32,943 nucleotides of DNA from an uncultured Oscillospiraceae bacterium (lineage in GTDB: Bacteria > Bacillota > Clostridia > Oscillospirales > Oscillospiraceae), in NCBI GenBank assembly GCA_900758315.1, contig CAAERF010000603.1, positions 1 through 32,943 on the forward strand. Reading direction: 5' to 3'. Under the pieces are notes generated by a model that was not told where the DNA came from, searched no databases, and worked only from the letters and a program-made list of their open reading frames with translations. Below are positions 14,798 through 22,659 of this stretch, in pieces (within the stretch, counting starts at the first letter, position 1; each line of letters starts with the position of its first letter). Made by a program: the position numbers and the translations under genes.

Positions 14798-16078
14798 TCA
14801 TCTCTCGTCACGGTAAATCACATTGCCGCCGACCAGCGTATATTTCACTTTTCCCCGCACAACTTTCCCAGCAAAGGGCGTGTTTCTGCCCTTCGACCGG
14901 AAGTTCACCGGGTCAATGGTCCATGTTTCGTTCAAATCAAAGAGGGTCAGGTCCGCCCTCTCCCCAACGGCCAGCTTGCCACCGGGCACGCCCAACACGT
15001 GAGCGGGTGCGGCCGTCATTTTTTGAAGGATGTCCGTCAAATCCATGGCGCCGCTGTGGTACAGCTCCGTCAGGGTGATGGCCAGCGAGGTCTCCAATCC
15101 CACCATCCCGCTGGGTGCCTCGGTGAGCGGCCGGGCCTTTTCCTCCGCCGAGTGGGGCGCATGATCGGTGGCGATACAGTCGATGGTGCCATCCCGCAGT
15201 CCCTCTATAATAGCGGCCACGTCAGCGGCCGTGCGCAAGGGCGGGTTCACCCGGGCCAGGGTGCCCTGTTCCAAAATAGCGTCCTCAGTCAGGGTAAAGT
15301 ACTGGGGACAGGTCTCGCAGGTCACCATCGCTCCCGCCTCCTTCAGCCGGCGGATGACGTTGACACTGCCCGCCGTGGAGATGTGGCAGAAGTGGACGGG
15401 CACACCGGTCTCCAGGGACAGCATTCCGTCCCGGGCCACCATCAGTTCCTCCGCGATGGCGGGCCGGCCGGGAATGCCCAGCTGACGGGAGATTTTCCCC
15501 TCATTGACGGCGTAATTCTGCACCATCTCCCTGTCCTCTTCGTGACAGAGAAGGGTGAGGCTGCATTCCCCGGCCTTATGCAGTGCCTCCCGCATCAGAA
15601 CCGCACGCATCACCGGCACGCCGTCATCCGAGAGGGCCACCGCTCCCGCCGCTTTCAGTGCCGCAAAATCGGTACATACCTCTCCCCGTTCGCCGACGGA
15701 AATGGCTCCGATGGGGTAAACCCGGGTGCCGGAGCCCTCTTTCGCCCGGTCCAGAATGGAGCAAATCACTTCTGGCCGGTCTGCCACCGGTTTGGTATTG
15801 GGCATGCAGGCCACGGCGGTAAATCCTCCGTGGGCGGCGGCGGCGGTGCCGGTACCGATGTCCTCTTTGTAGGTCAGCCCCGGGTCCCGCAGGTGGACGT
15901 GGGGATCCACCAGCCCCGGCGCAATCCACAGTCCACGGCCGTCGAGGATCTCCGCCTCCGGCGCGTCAATTTTTGGAGCAATGGCGGTAATTACGCCGTC
16001 CTCCACCAAAATGTCCTGTATTCCCTCTATTTGTTTCGACGGGTCCACAATGGTCCCCTGTTGAATGAGCAGTTTCAT
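14798..16078 (-). CDS. pyrC: Dihydroorotase
   Basis: 426 residues, class I dihydroorotase of the amidohydrolase superfamily. It closes carbamoyl aspartate to dihydroorotate. Metal ligands H60 and H62 stand in DPHVHLRDPG. Further zinc-binding positions are the aspartate of LSDDGVPV, the histidine of LLCHEED, the histidine of VHFCHIST and the aspartate of CIATDHAPH. There is no sign of an inactive pseudo-dihydroorotase. The ATG at 16078 has GGGAGG upstream. It is the first gene of the pyrC-pyrF-pyrK-pyrD run. pyrB and pyrE are not nearby. Confidence 0.95.
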   Translation of the reverse strand: MKLLIQQGTIVDPSKQIEGIQDILVEDGVITAIAPKIDAPEAEILDGRGLWIAPGLVDPHVHLRDPGLTYKEDIGTGTAAAAHGGFTAVACMPNTKPVADRPEVICSILDRAKEGSGTRVYPIGAISVGERGEVCTDFAALKAAGAVALSDDGVPVMRAVLMREALHKAGECSLTLLCHEEDREMVQNYAVNEGKISRQLGIPGRPAIAEELMVARDGMLSLETGVPVHFCHISTAGSVNVIRRLKEAGAMVTCETCPQYFTLTEDAILEQGTLARVNPPLRTAADVAAIIEGLRDGTIDCIATDHAPHSAEEKARPLTEAPSGMVGLETSLAITLTELYHSGAMDLTDILQKMTAAPAHVLGVPGGKLAVGERADLTLFDLNETWTIDPVNFRSKGRNTPFAGKVVRGKVKYTLVGGNVIYRDER

Positions 16079-16131
16079 CCGTTCCTCCCTTATGAGCGGT
16101 CCGATTTCTGGTTAAAACAATACTAATTAAC

Positions 16132-16160
16132 ATGATAACCCATGAAAAGCATGAACGCAA
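16132..16160 (-). promoter_or_regulatory. Candidate pyr operon promoter
   Basis: On the minus strand TTGCGT (16160-16155), a 17-bp spacer and TATCAT (16137-16132). Transcription would begin about 45 bases before pyrC. That leader is too short for a PyrR attenuator, and no terminator hairpin is seen in it. Confidence 0.5.
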
Positions 16161-16239
16161 GAAATACCAGAAATTTCATCTGAATTTTCCGCCAACGGAG
16201 CAATACTAACAGAGAACAACAGGAAAGGAGGCACATCGA

Positions 16240-16416
16240 ATGAAACAGATGAGCTTTATGCGCGGCATGGGCATGGGGCTGGGCGTGGGCATGGCAGTTG
16301 GCATGGCCATGCGCAACAGCCATAAGCGCAGCATTCAGAAGAGCAAGGTGGGCAAGACCCTCAAGGCAGTCACCGAGGTGATGGAGGAAATCACCGACGC
16401 CATCGGGCTTTCCTGA
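16240..16416 (+). CDS. Small Gly/Met-rich hypothetical membrane-like protein
   Basis: 58 residues, not recognised. The first third is a run of alternating glycine and methionine/aliphatic residues (RGMGMGLGVGMAVGMAM, 8-24). It forms a glycine-zipper pattern long enough to enter or span a membrane. A basic patch follows (RNSHKRSIQKSK, 25-36), then an amphipathic acidic helix (TEVMEEITDAIGL). The ATG at 16240 has AAAGGAGG upstream with ideal spacing, and a strong terminator follows the stop directly, so this is a real single-gene unit. It is divergent from pyrC and convergent with glmS. It resembles YtxH-like small membrane proteins only in general layout. Confidence 0.75.
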   Translation: MKQMSFMRGMGMGLGVGMAVGMAMRNSHKRSIQKSKVGKTLKAVTEVMEEITDAIGLS

Positions 16417-16417
16417 C

Positions 16418-16458
16418 GAAAAAGAGACCGGCGCTGTTTTCGCAGCGCCGGTCTTTTT
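16418..16458. terminator. Bidirectional terminator, small protein gene and glmS
   Basis: Stem GACCGGCGCTG (16426-16436) / CAGCGCCGGTC (16443-16453), then TTTTT, with an A run on the other side. It serves the plus-strand small gene and the minus-strand glmS stop at 16468. Confidence 0.9.
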
Positions 16459-16467
16459 CGTTTCCGT

Positions 16468-18300
16468 TTATTCCACTGTCACCGATTTGGCCAGATTTCT
16501 GGGTTTGTCAATATCACAGCCCCGCATCAGCGCCACGTAATAGGCAAACAGCTGCATGGGCACCACGGCAAGTGAGGGCATCAGCACCGGATGGGTGTCC
16601 GGAATCGTAATCAGCGCGTCCGCCTGCTTGCTCATGGTCTCCCGGTAGGACTCGGTGGTCAGTCCCAGGACAGTGGCACCCCGGCTCCTGACCTCCACGA
16701 TATTGCTCACCGCCTTGTCAAAGAGCTGAGCATAGGTGGCCAGAGCGATCACCAGGGTTCCCTGCTCGATCAGGGAAATCGTGCCGTGCTTCAGCTCGCC
16801 GGCGGCATAGGCCTCCGAGTGGATGTAGGAGATCTCCTTCAGCTTGAGAGACGCCTCCAGGCCAATGGCGTAGTCCAGATTGCGTCCGATGAAGAAGATG
16901 GAGTCGTGGTTGAAGTAGCGGGAGGCATACTGCTGGATGTCCTCTTTTTCCGCCAGAACCTGCTCCAATTTATCGGGAATCCGGCACAGCTCACTGAGAA
17001 TGGTCTGATATTCCTCCTGGGAGATGCTGCCCAGAATGTCCGCGAAGTACAGGCTGATCAGATAGAGCACTGCCAGCTGGGTGGAGTAGGCCTTGGTGGT
17101 GGCCACGGCGATCTCCGGTCCCGCCCAGGTGTAGAGGACGTCATCCGCCTCCTTGGCAATGGAGCTGCCCACCACGTTGACAATGGACAGAGTTCGGGCG
17201 CCCAGTCGCTTGGCCTCCCGCAAAGCCGCCATGGTGTCCAAGGTTTCGCCGGACTGGCTGATGACAATAACCAACGTTTTCTCGTCCACAATGGGAGAGC
17301 TGTAGCGGAACTCCGATGCCAGCGCCACCTCGACCGGTTTGCGCAGCATCTTCTCCAGCACATACTTGCCCACCATACCCACATGGTAGGAGGAGCCACA
17401 GGCGACGATGTAAAATTTGGAGATTCCCTTTACGTACTCCGGCGGCAGCTGGATGTCGTCCAGCACCACCCGATTGTCCTTGATTCGCGGGCGAATCGTC
17501 TTGCGGATGGCCTCCGGCTGCTCCATGATCTCCTTGAACATAAAGTGCTCGTAGCCGCCCTTTTCCGCGTCCGAGATGTCCCAGTCCACAATGGAGTGCT
17601 CCTTCTCCACCGGCCCCCGCAGGGTGTCGTAGACGGTGATCCCGTCCCGGGTCAGCACGGCGATCTCGCCATCCTCCATGTAGGAGACCTCCCGGGTGTA
17701 CTTGATCAGGGCGGTCACGTCGCTGGCCAGCATCTGGAAGCCATCGCCGTAGCCCAGCACCAGCGGACTGTCCTTCCGGGCGGCGATCAGCTGCTCGGGA
17801 TGCTCAGAGCAGACAATCCCCAGACCGTAGGAGCCCTCGATCCGGTTGAGCACCTGCTCCACCGCCTCCAGAATGTCCCCCTCATAGTAGTAGTCCAGCA
17901 GCTGGGCCACCACCTCGGTGTCCGTCTGGGAGTGGAACTGGACTCCCTTCGCCTGAAGGAACTCCTTGATCTCCATATAGTTCTCGATAATGCCGTTGTG
18001 GACTACGGCGATCCGGCCCGAGCCGCTGAGCAGCGGATGGGAGTTGACATCCGACGGCTCCCCGTGGGTGGCCCAGCGGGTGTGACCCAGGCCCAAGGTG
18101 CCGGACAGCTTTTTGCCGCCGTCCACCAGACCGGAGAGCACTGACAACCTGCCCTTGGCCTTGACCACCTGCAAGCCCTTCACCGGGTCCAGCACTGCCA
18201 GTCCCGCAGAATCATAGCCTCTGTATTCCAGACGGGCCAGACCGTCCAACAAAATGGGTGCCGCCTCCTGCCCGCCGATAAAACCGACAATACCACACAT
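16468..18300 (-). CDS. glmS: Glutamine-fructose-6-phosphate aminotransferase (isomerising)
   Basis: 610 residues, full length. It makes glucosamine-6-phosphate, the first step to cell-wall amino sugars. The N-terminal class II amidotransferase begins MCGIVGFIG, with C2 as the nucleophile exposed after Met removal, and has RWATHGEPS for glutamine binding. Two SIS isomerase domains follow (CGSSYHVG and SQSGETLDT, about 300-350), and the C-terminus ends PRNLAKSVTVE. The ATG at 18300 has GGAGGG upstream. It follows upp by 124 bases; that leader is structured but does not match the glmS ribozyme core. Confidence 0.97.
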   Translation of the reverse strand: MCGIVGFIGGQEAAPILLDGLARLEYRGYDSAGLAVLDPVKGLQVVKAKGRLSVLSGLVDGGKKLSGTLGLGHTRWATHGEPSDVNSHPLLSGSGRIAVVHNGIIENYMEIKEFLQAKGVQFHSQTDTEVVAQLLDYYYEGDILEAVEQVLNRIEGSYGLGIVCSEHPEQLIAARKDSPLVLGYGDGFQMLASDVTALIKYTREVSYMEDGEIAVLTRDGITVYDTLRGPVEKEHSIVDWDISDAEKGGYEHFMFKEIMEQPEAIRKTIRPRIKDNRVVLDDIQLPPEYVKGISKFYIVACGSSYHVGMVGKYVLEKMLRKPVEVALASEFRYSSPIVDEKTLVIVISQSGETLDTMAALREAKRLGARTLSIVNVVGSSIAKEADDVLYTWAGPEIAVATTKAYSTQLAVLYLISLYFADILGSISQEEYQTILSELCRIPDKLEQVLAEKEDIQQYASRYFNHDSIFFIGRNLDYAIGLEASLKLKEISYIHSEAYAAGELKHGTISLIEQGTLVIALATYAQLFDKAVSNIVEVRSRGATVLGLTTESYRETMSKQADALITIPDTHPVLMPSLAVVPMQLFAYYVALMRGCDIDKPRNLAKSVTVE

Positions 18301-18424
18301 ATCGTGTTCCCTCCATGTTCACTGACGATGGGTCCCCACTGAAGAGGGCGAAATGACCATACCGCCGCCTGCCGTCAGTGGGAACTGGCCGCGGGATCAT
18401 TTCACCCTGCCTCTTTGCTTCCTG
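18301..18424 (-). promoter_or_regulatory. Structured glmS leader with two mutually exclusive helices
   Basis: On the minus strand the segment GUUCCCACUGA (18385-18375) can pair over 11 bases with UCAGUGGGGAC (18342-18332). The overlapping CACUGACG (18380-18373) can instead pair with CGUCAGUG (18327-18320), which lies about 6 bases before the glmS Shine-Dalgarno. No internal terminator or promoter was seen. A short frame beginning at an ATG (18400) behind AGGGTGAA overlaps the glmS start. Regulatory function is inference. Confidence 0.45.
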
Positions 18425-19057
18425 TTACTTTGTGCCAAAGATCCGGTCGCCTGCGTCGCCCAGACCGGGTACGATGTAGCCGTGCTCGTTGAGGTGGTCG
18501 TCCATAGCCGCCACATACACATCCACGTCCGGATGGTCCTTGCTGATCCGCTCGGCGCCCTCGGGTGCGGCGATGATATTCATCATCTTAATGCTCTTGC
18601 AGCCGTAGCCCTTCATGCAGTCGATGGCCGCAGAGGCACTGCCGCCGGTGGCCAGCATGGGATCCACAATGAGAATATCCCGCTCGGCGATGTCCTGGGG
18701 CATCTTGCAGTAGTACTCCACCGGATCCAGGGTCTCCGGATCCCGGTACAGACCGATGTGTCCCACCTTGGCGGTGGGCAGCATCTCCAGCACGCCGTCC
18801 ACCATGCCCAGACCCGCCCGGAGGATGGGGACGATGGCAATCTTCTTGCCGGCGAGGATCTGGCAGTGTGCCACGCTCACCGGGGTCTGCACATCCACCT
18901 CGCGGGTGGGCAGGTCCCGGGTGGCCTCATAGGTCATCAGGCTGGCGATCTCGGAGACCACCTTCCGGAACTCATTGGTGCCGGTGGTCTCATCCCGCAG
19001 GATTCTCAGTTTGTGCTGCAGCAGCGGATGATTCAGAATATGAATGTTATTACCCAT
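18425..19057 (-). CDS. upp: Uracil phosphoribosyltransferase
   Basis: 210 residues, the usual length. It converts uracil and PRPP to UMP. The PRPP loop is [13 protein letters not shown] (about 125-137), the catalytic-loop segment is [13 protein letters not shown], and the uracil-binding C-terminus is [15 protein letters not shown]. The ATG at 19057 was chosen with AAAGGAG upstream; the open frame extends 16 codons further without a ribosome binding site. It lies 50 bases after tsaB with no terminator between, so it belongs to the tsaE-tsaB-upp-glmS run. It supplies the salvage arm to the pyr genes and uraA nearby. Confidence 0.96.
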   Translation of the reverse strand: MGNNIHILNHPLLQHKLRILRDETTGTNEFRKVVSEIASLMTYEATRDLPTREVDVQTPVSVAHCQILAGKKIAIVPILRAGLGMVDGVLEMLPTAKVGHIGLYRDPETLDPVEYYCKMPQDIAERDILIVDPMLATGGSASAAIDCMKGYGCKSIKMMNIIAAPEGAERISKDHPDVDVYVAAMDDHLNEHGYIVPGLGDAGDRIFGTK

Positions 19058-19107
19058 GGTAAATGTACTCCTTTTATATCTTTGCAAGGTTAAGTATTTC
19101 CTCAAAA

Positions 19108-19824
19108 TTACGAATGCGTTTCCTCCCGTTTCAGGCGCTCTAGTCGCTCCCGCTCCGCCTGGGACAGGCGCAGGTAGTTGGCGGTCAGGTCGCCGGCCGT
19201 GACCAGTTCCCCTCGCTGGGCCTGAAGCACTGCGGCCCGGGCTACGCCGGTGGCCCGCTGGAAGCGCAGGTGAGGTGGGGCCAGAACCAGGTCCACCCCC
19301 AACGGAACGGCATAATTATAGCACAGTTCCGCCCCATCTCCAACTAGAATTTGCGCACGGGTCTCCGCCTCTGGTCCCTGAAACAGTTCTTCCAGAGAAA
19401 TGGCACGGTCCGGCGTCAGACGGGTCAGCGTTCCGCCCTCCGCCTGAAAGAGGGCGTTGTAGACCTGATTCCGCCGGGCATCCATGGCGCAGCAGATCAC
19501 TCCGTCCACGTGGGCCAGATTCCAGGCCATGGCCTCCAGGGTGGACACGCCGCAGCAGGGCTTCTCTCCCGGCCAGGCCAGTCCCTTGGCCGTGGCCAAC
19601 CCGATGCGCAGGCCGGTGAACGAGCCGGGACCGGACGCCGCCGCAATCACATCCACCTCTTCCAATTCTATGCCGCAGTTGGCCAGCATGCTCTGGCACA
19701 TGGGCAGCAGGGTCCGGCTGTGGGTCAGCCCAGTGTTCTGATAGCTCTCCGCCAACACCTTTCCATCCTCCCACAGGCAGACAGACGCCGCCTTGGCAGA
19801 GGATTCCAGGGCCAGTATTTTCAC
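19108..19824 (-). CDS. tsaB: tRNA threonylcarbamoyladenosine synthesis protein TsaB
   Basis: 238 residues, ASKHA fold. TsaB partners TsaD and TsaE in making the t6A modification at position 37 of ANN-decoding tRNAs. The N-terminus [16 protein letters not shown] and the block [23 protein letters not shown] (in outline, about 62-82) are typical. The C-terminal ~20 residues are charged. The start is a GTG (19824-19822) overlapping the tsaE stop as GTGA, with GAGGGGG upstream, so the two genes are coupled. TsaD is not in the window. Confidence 0.95.
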   Translation of the reverse strand: MKILALESSAKAASVCLWEDGKVLAESYQNTGLTHSRTLLPMCQSMLANCGIELEEVDVIAAASGPGSFTGLRIGLATAKGLAWPGEKPCCGVSTLEAMAWNLAHVDGVICCAMDARRNQVYNALFQAEGGTLTRLTPDRAISLEELFQGPEAETRAQILVGDGAELCYNYAVPLGVDLVLAPPHLRFQRATGVARAAVLQAQRGELVTAGDLTANYLRLSQAERERLERLKREETHS

Positions 19825-20249
19825 AGCTGATTCACCCCCTCTATGGTAATGCGCCGCTGGTGGTCACCGTCTCCCCGGCGGATCTCCACCCGGATACAGT
19901 CCCCCTCCAGGGCGTCGTCCACGATCTCGCTCCACTCCACCGCACAGACGCCGCCCCGGGCCAGGTAGTCCTCCCAGCCGATGTCGTACAGCTCCTCTGA
20001 AGAGGACAGGCGGTACATATCAAAGTGAAACAGTGGCAGCCGCCCTCCTTCGTACTCATTGACAATGGTGAAGGTGGGAGAGGTCACCCGCTCCCGGATT
20101 CCCAGACCCCGGGCCAATCCGCGGGTGAAGGCGGTCTTGCCCGCCCCCAGGTCTCCAGTATAGGCCACCACCGCTCCCGGCTCCAGCCGGCTGGCCAGCT
20201 TTTCGCCCAGAGCTTCGGTCTCCTCCGGACTGTTTGTCAAATACGTCAT
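19821..20249 (-). CDS. tsaE: tRNA threonylcarbamoyladenosine synthesis ATPase TsaE
   Basis: 142 residues. The P-loop is GDLGAGKTAFTRGLA, followed by TSPTFTIVNEY (switch region) and FHFDMYRL, a family signature; the VEWSEI motif stands near the C-terminal third. The start is the ATG at 20249, preceded by GGAAG at 9 bases. An ATG at 20264 has a poorly spaced site, and the frame stays open to 20459 into the divergent gene, which is not credible coding. It heads the tsaE-tsaB-upp-glmS run. Confidence 0.94.
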   Translation of the reverse strand: MTYLTNSPEETEALGEKLASRLEPGAVVAYTGDLGAGKTAFTRGLARGLGIRERVTSPTFTIVNEYEGGRLPLFHFDMYRLSSSEELYDIGWEDYLARGGVCAVEWSEIVDDALEGDCIRVEIRRGDGDHQRRITIEGVNQL

Positions 20250-20352
20250 TGCGTTTTCTTCCATCCTTACGACCCATTTTCCCACGCAGTTCCAGTCAGG
20301 AAAACCGGGAGCAAAATGGCTCAAATTCAAATACAATTTCTGCTTTGCAGCT

Positions 20353-20381
20353 ATTATACCACGCTTTCCGCCCCTATGCAA
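20353..20381 (-). promoter_or_regulatory. Promoter of the tsaE-tsaB-upp-glmS run
   Basis: On the minus strand TTGCAT (20381-20376), a 17-bp spacer and a perfect TATAAT (20358-20353). It lies about 100 bases before the tsaE start. Confidence 0.75.
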
Positions 20382-20387
20382 AATCTG

Positions 20388-20416
20388 TTTACACCAATGC
20401 CGTTTGGTGTTACAAT
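20388..20416 (+). promoter_or_regulatory. rodA promoter with an inverted repeat in its spacer
   Basis: TTTACA (20388-20393), a 17-bp spacer and TACAAT (20411-20416). The spacer region contains the dyad ACACCAA-N6-TTGGTGT (20391-20410), a possible operator. Only 6 bp separate this -35 from the -35 of the divergent tsaE promoter. Confidence 0.7.
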
Positions 20417-20448
20417 AAATTAAATTTCTCAAGAATCGAGGTGACGTC

Positions 20449-21639
20449 ATGTCCGCCATTCGGGACCTGATCTGGGACGCAATCCGTCAGGCAGACCACG
20501 TTTTGCTCTCCCTCTGTGTCGCCGCAAACCTATATGGCATCGCACTCATCTACTCCGCCACCCGTTGGAAGGAGGCTTTTCACTCCTTCCCGCTCAAGCA
20601 GGGCATCGCAATGCTCATTGGCATCGGGCTGTACTTTGTGGTCTCCCAGTTCAACATCCAGCTGCTCATGGACAAATGGCGATGGGTGGTCCTGGGTTGT
20701 ACCCTCTTCCTCCTGCTGCTGCGCACCCCTTTGGGGGTCTCCGCCAACGGCAACCGTGCCTGGCTGCACATCCCCGGCATCCCCTTCAACATCCAGCCGG
20801 CGGAAATCGTAAAGCTCTTCTTCACCATGCTGCTGGCATACCTGCTGATTCAATTCAAGAACACCAAAGAGCTCAGCTCTGTCCCCTCAGTGGCAAAGCT
20901 GGCAGGTGTACTGCTCTATTTCTGCGGGCTCATCTTCGTGCTCTCCAGCGACGCCGGCTCCGCCCTGATCTACGTGTTTATCTTCATTTTCATGGTCTGG
21001 GTCGCCGGACTCAAACGGTATTGGTTCGCACTGGGCATCGCCTTTTGTGCTGTGGTTGGCTTTGTGGGCTGGCATCTGCTGTCTGCTGACAACCGGTGGA
21101 AGGCCCGGATTCTGGTCTGTCTGGACCACGACTACGATCCCCAGGGCGTGGGCTTTCATCAGACCCGCTCCTACCTGGCTATCCGCTCCGGTGGGCTCAC
21201 CGGTCAGGGCTATCTGAACGGCTCTCTGGTCCAGTCCAAGTACAGCTCCGCCCTGCCCGAGCGCTACAACGACTTTATCTTCTCCTCCTGCGCCCAGGAG
21301 CTGGGCCTGATCGGCTGTACCGTGATCATTCTGTTGCTGGCGGCTATCATCATTCGCTGCCTCTACGTGGCCTCGGTGGCCAGCGACACCTTTTCCTCTC
21401 TGGTCTGTGTGGGCTACGGCGGGATGCTGATCGCTCAGGTGGCCCTGAACATCGGCATGTGCCTCTATGTCCTGCCGGTCATCGGTATCACCCTTCCCTT
21501 CTTCAGCTACGGCGGTTCCTCCATTATCACCATGTATATCACCATGGGAATTATCTCAGGTATCCGCACCCGATCCCGACCAAACTGGCTCAAGGATCAT
21601 CCAAGCGTCCTACGGGGCGGCGGAAAATCCTCTCTATAA
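20449..21639 (+). CDS. rodA: SEDS peptidoglycan glycosyltransferase, RodA-like
   Basis: 396 residues with about ten membrane spans. SEDS-family signatures are GNRAWLHIPGIPFNIQPAE (about 101-119, including the NGNRAWL and QPAE motifs), the catalytic-loop aspartate region around RSYLAIRSGGLTGQGY, and the C-terminal LPFFSYGGSS. SEDS proteins polymerise glycan strands with a class B penicillin-binding protein; RodA serves elongation, FtsW division and SpoVE the spore cortex. The short N-terminus and the RodA-like loop favour RodA, but with no PBP gene next to it the assignment within the family is inference. The ATG at 20449 has GAGGTGA upstream. It is monocistronic, with a terminator after it. 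Confidence 0.88.
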   Translation: MSAIRDLIWDAIRQADHVLLSLCVAANLYGIALIYSATRWKEAFHSFPLKQGIAMLIGIGLYFVVSQFNIQLLMDKWRWVVLGCTLFLLLLRTPLGVSANGNRAWLHIPGIPFNIQPAEIVKLFFTMLLAYLLIQFKNTKELSSVPSVAKLAGVLLYFCGLIFVLSSDAGSALIYVFIFIFMVWVAGLKRYWFALGIAFCAVVGFVGWHLLSADNRWKARILVCLDHDYDPQGVGFHQTRSYLAIRSGGLTGQGYLNGSLVQSKYSSALPERYNDFIFSSCAQELGLIGCTVIILLLAAIIIRCLYVASVASDTFSSLVCVGYGGMLIAQVALNIGMCLYVLPVIGITLPFFSYGGSSIITMYITMGIISGIRTRSRPNWLKDHPSVLRGGGKSSL

Positions 21640-21652
21640 AAACCTTACTGCG

Positions 21653-21682
21653 AAAGCCGGTACCTCTTTGGTACCGGCTTTT
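21653..21682 (+). terminator. rodA terminator
   Basis: Perfect stem AAGCCGGTACC (21654-21664) / GGTACCGGCTT (21670-21680), loop TCTTT, ending in TTTT. Confidence 0.85.
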
Positions 21683-21697
21683 CCTGACAAACCAGCC

Positions 21698-21726
21698 TTG
21701 CTTTCCCTTCTAATTCGTGATAATGT
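21698..21726 (+). promoter_or_regulatory. Candidate promoter of the TauE/SafE gene
   Basis: TTGCTT (21698-21703), a 17-bp spacer and TAATGT (21721-21726), about 80 bases before the permease start. Both boxes are imperfect. The leader that follows can fold: GTGGTA (21725-21730) with TACCAC (21745-21750), and ATGGAA (21752-21757) with TTCCAT (21784-21789) around an inner ACAGG/CCTGT stem. Confidence 0.35.
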
Positions 21727-21737
21727 GGTAGGTAACT

Positions 21738-21797
21738 ATGAAAATACCACGATGGAACAGGGTTCGCCTGTCCTTCGGTGGATTTCCATGCTTTTAG
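21738..21797 (+). CDS. Possible 19-residue leader peptide before the TauE/SafE gene
   Basis: A short frame from the ATG at 21738 to TAG at 21797, reading MKIPRWNRVRLSF and ending GGFPCF. An AGG lies 5 bases before the ATG, and the stop falls next to the Shine-Dalgarno of the permease gene. It may be translated and regulatory, or it may be chance; nothing else supports it. Confidence 0.25.
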   Translation: MKIPRWNRVRLSFGGFPCF

Positions 21798-21813
21798 AAA
21801 GGGGTTTCCTACC

Positions 21814-22593
21814 ATGTTTCTGATGATTCTGGTCTGCGTCCTGGCGGGTATCGGCGCAGGCATCGGCACCGGTCTGGCCGGGCTGTCCGCAGCACTGATT
21901 ATCGCGCCCTCTCTCATGACCTTCTGCGGTATGCCCGCCTACGAGTCCGTGACCATCGCCCTGGCCTCTGACGTGCTGGCCTCGGCTATCTCCGCCTGGA
22001 CCTACGGCAAGAGCAAAAACATCGACATCAAAAACGGTGTGGTACTGCTGCTTTCCATTCTGGTCTTTACCCTGGTGGGCAGTTACATCGGTCAGTTCGT
22101 CCCCAACGCCATCGTCAAATACTTTTCCATCTTCATGGTCTGCACCATCGGCATTAAATTCATCGTCTGGCCGGTGATGACCTCCAAAACCGAGATGGCC
22201 TCCCGTCCCTTCCGGGAACGTGCCCTGAAATCCCTCTTCTTCGGCGCCATCATCGGCTTTATCTGCGGCTTTGTGGGCGTGGGCGGCGGCGCCATGATGC
22301 TCATCGTCCTGACAGTCGCTCTGGGCTTTGAGCTGAAAACCGCTATCGGCACCAGCGTGTTCATCATGTCCTTTACCGCCCTCTTCGGCGCGGTATCCCA
22401 TGTGGCTCTGGGCGCAAAGCCCAATCTTCTGGCCCTGGCCATCTGCATTGTGTGCACCTTTGTGGCCGCCCAGATCTCCGCGGTGTTCGCCAACAAGTCC
22501 TCGCTGGAACGGTTGAACAAAGCCGTGGGCGTCTGTCTGCTGATTTTCGCTGTGATCCTCGTTCTGCTCAATGTGTTCGGCAGAACCGCCTAA
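21814..22593 (+). CDS. TauE/SafE family permease (sulfite/organosulfur exporter-like)
   Basis: 259 residues, with about eight hydrophobic segments and the duplicated TauE/SafE layout. The glycine-rich signatures are AGIGAGIGTGLAGLSAA near the start and GFICGFVGVGGGAMMLI at the start of the second half, which marks the internal repeat. Members move small anions such as sulfite, sulfoacetate or other organic acids; the substrate cannot be read here. The ATG at 21814 was chosen for the GAAAGGGG site; a frame from 21778 adds a non-hydrophobic extension. It is monocistronic, between the rodA terminator and a shared terminator. Confidence 0.9.
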   Translation: MFLMILVCVLAGIGAGIGTGLAGLSAALIIAPSLMTFCGMPAYESVTIALASDVLASAISAWTYGKSKNIDIKNGVVLLLSILVFTLVGSYIGQFVPNAIVKYFSIFMVCTIGIKFIVWPVMTSKTEMASRPFRERALKSLFFGAIIGFICGFVGVGGGAMMLIVLTVALGFELKTAIGTSVFIMSFTALFGAVSHVALGAKPNLLALAICIVCTFVAAQISAVFANKSSLERLNKAVGVCLLIFAVILVLLNVFGRTA

Positions 22594-22625
22594 TTCACGC
22601 AGTACCGCAGTACTTATATAAAAAC

Positions 22626-22653
22626 GCTTCTTCCTGAGGAAGAAGCATTTTTT
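22626..22653. terminator. Shared terminator, TauE/SafE gene and rqcH
   Basis: Stem GCTTCTTCC (22626-22634) / GGAAGAAGC (22638-22646), loop TGA, then ATTTTTT. It lies between two convergent stops and has an A run on its other flank. Confidence 0.85.
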
Positions 22654-22659
22654 GTTCTC

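Noticed and set aside
18212..18400. Short minus-strand frame overlapping the glmS start
   Set aside because: It has a fair ribosome binding site but runs out of frame into glmS and has no recognisable sequence; more likely a by-product of the leader.
18301..18424. glmS ribozyme upstream of glmS
   Set aside because: Its conserved core segments, as remembered, are not visible in the 124-nt leader; only a model search could find a highly divergent one.
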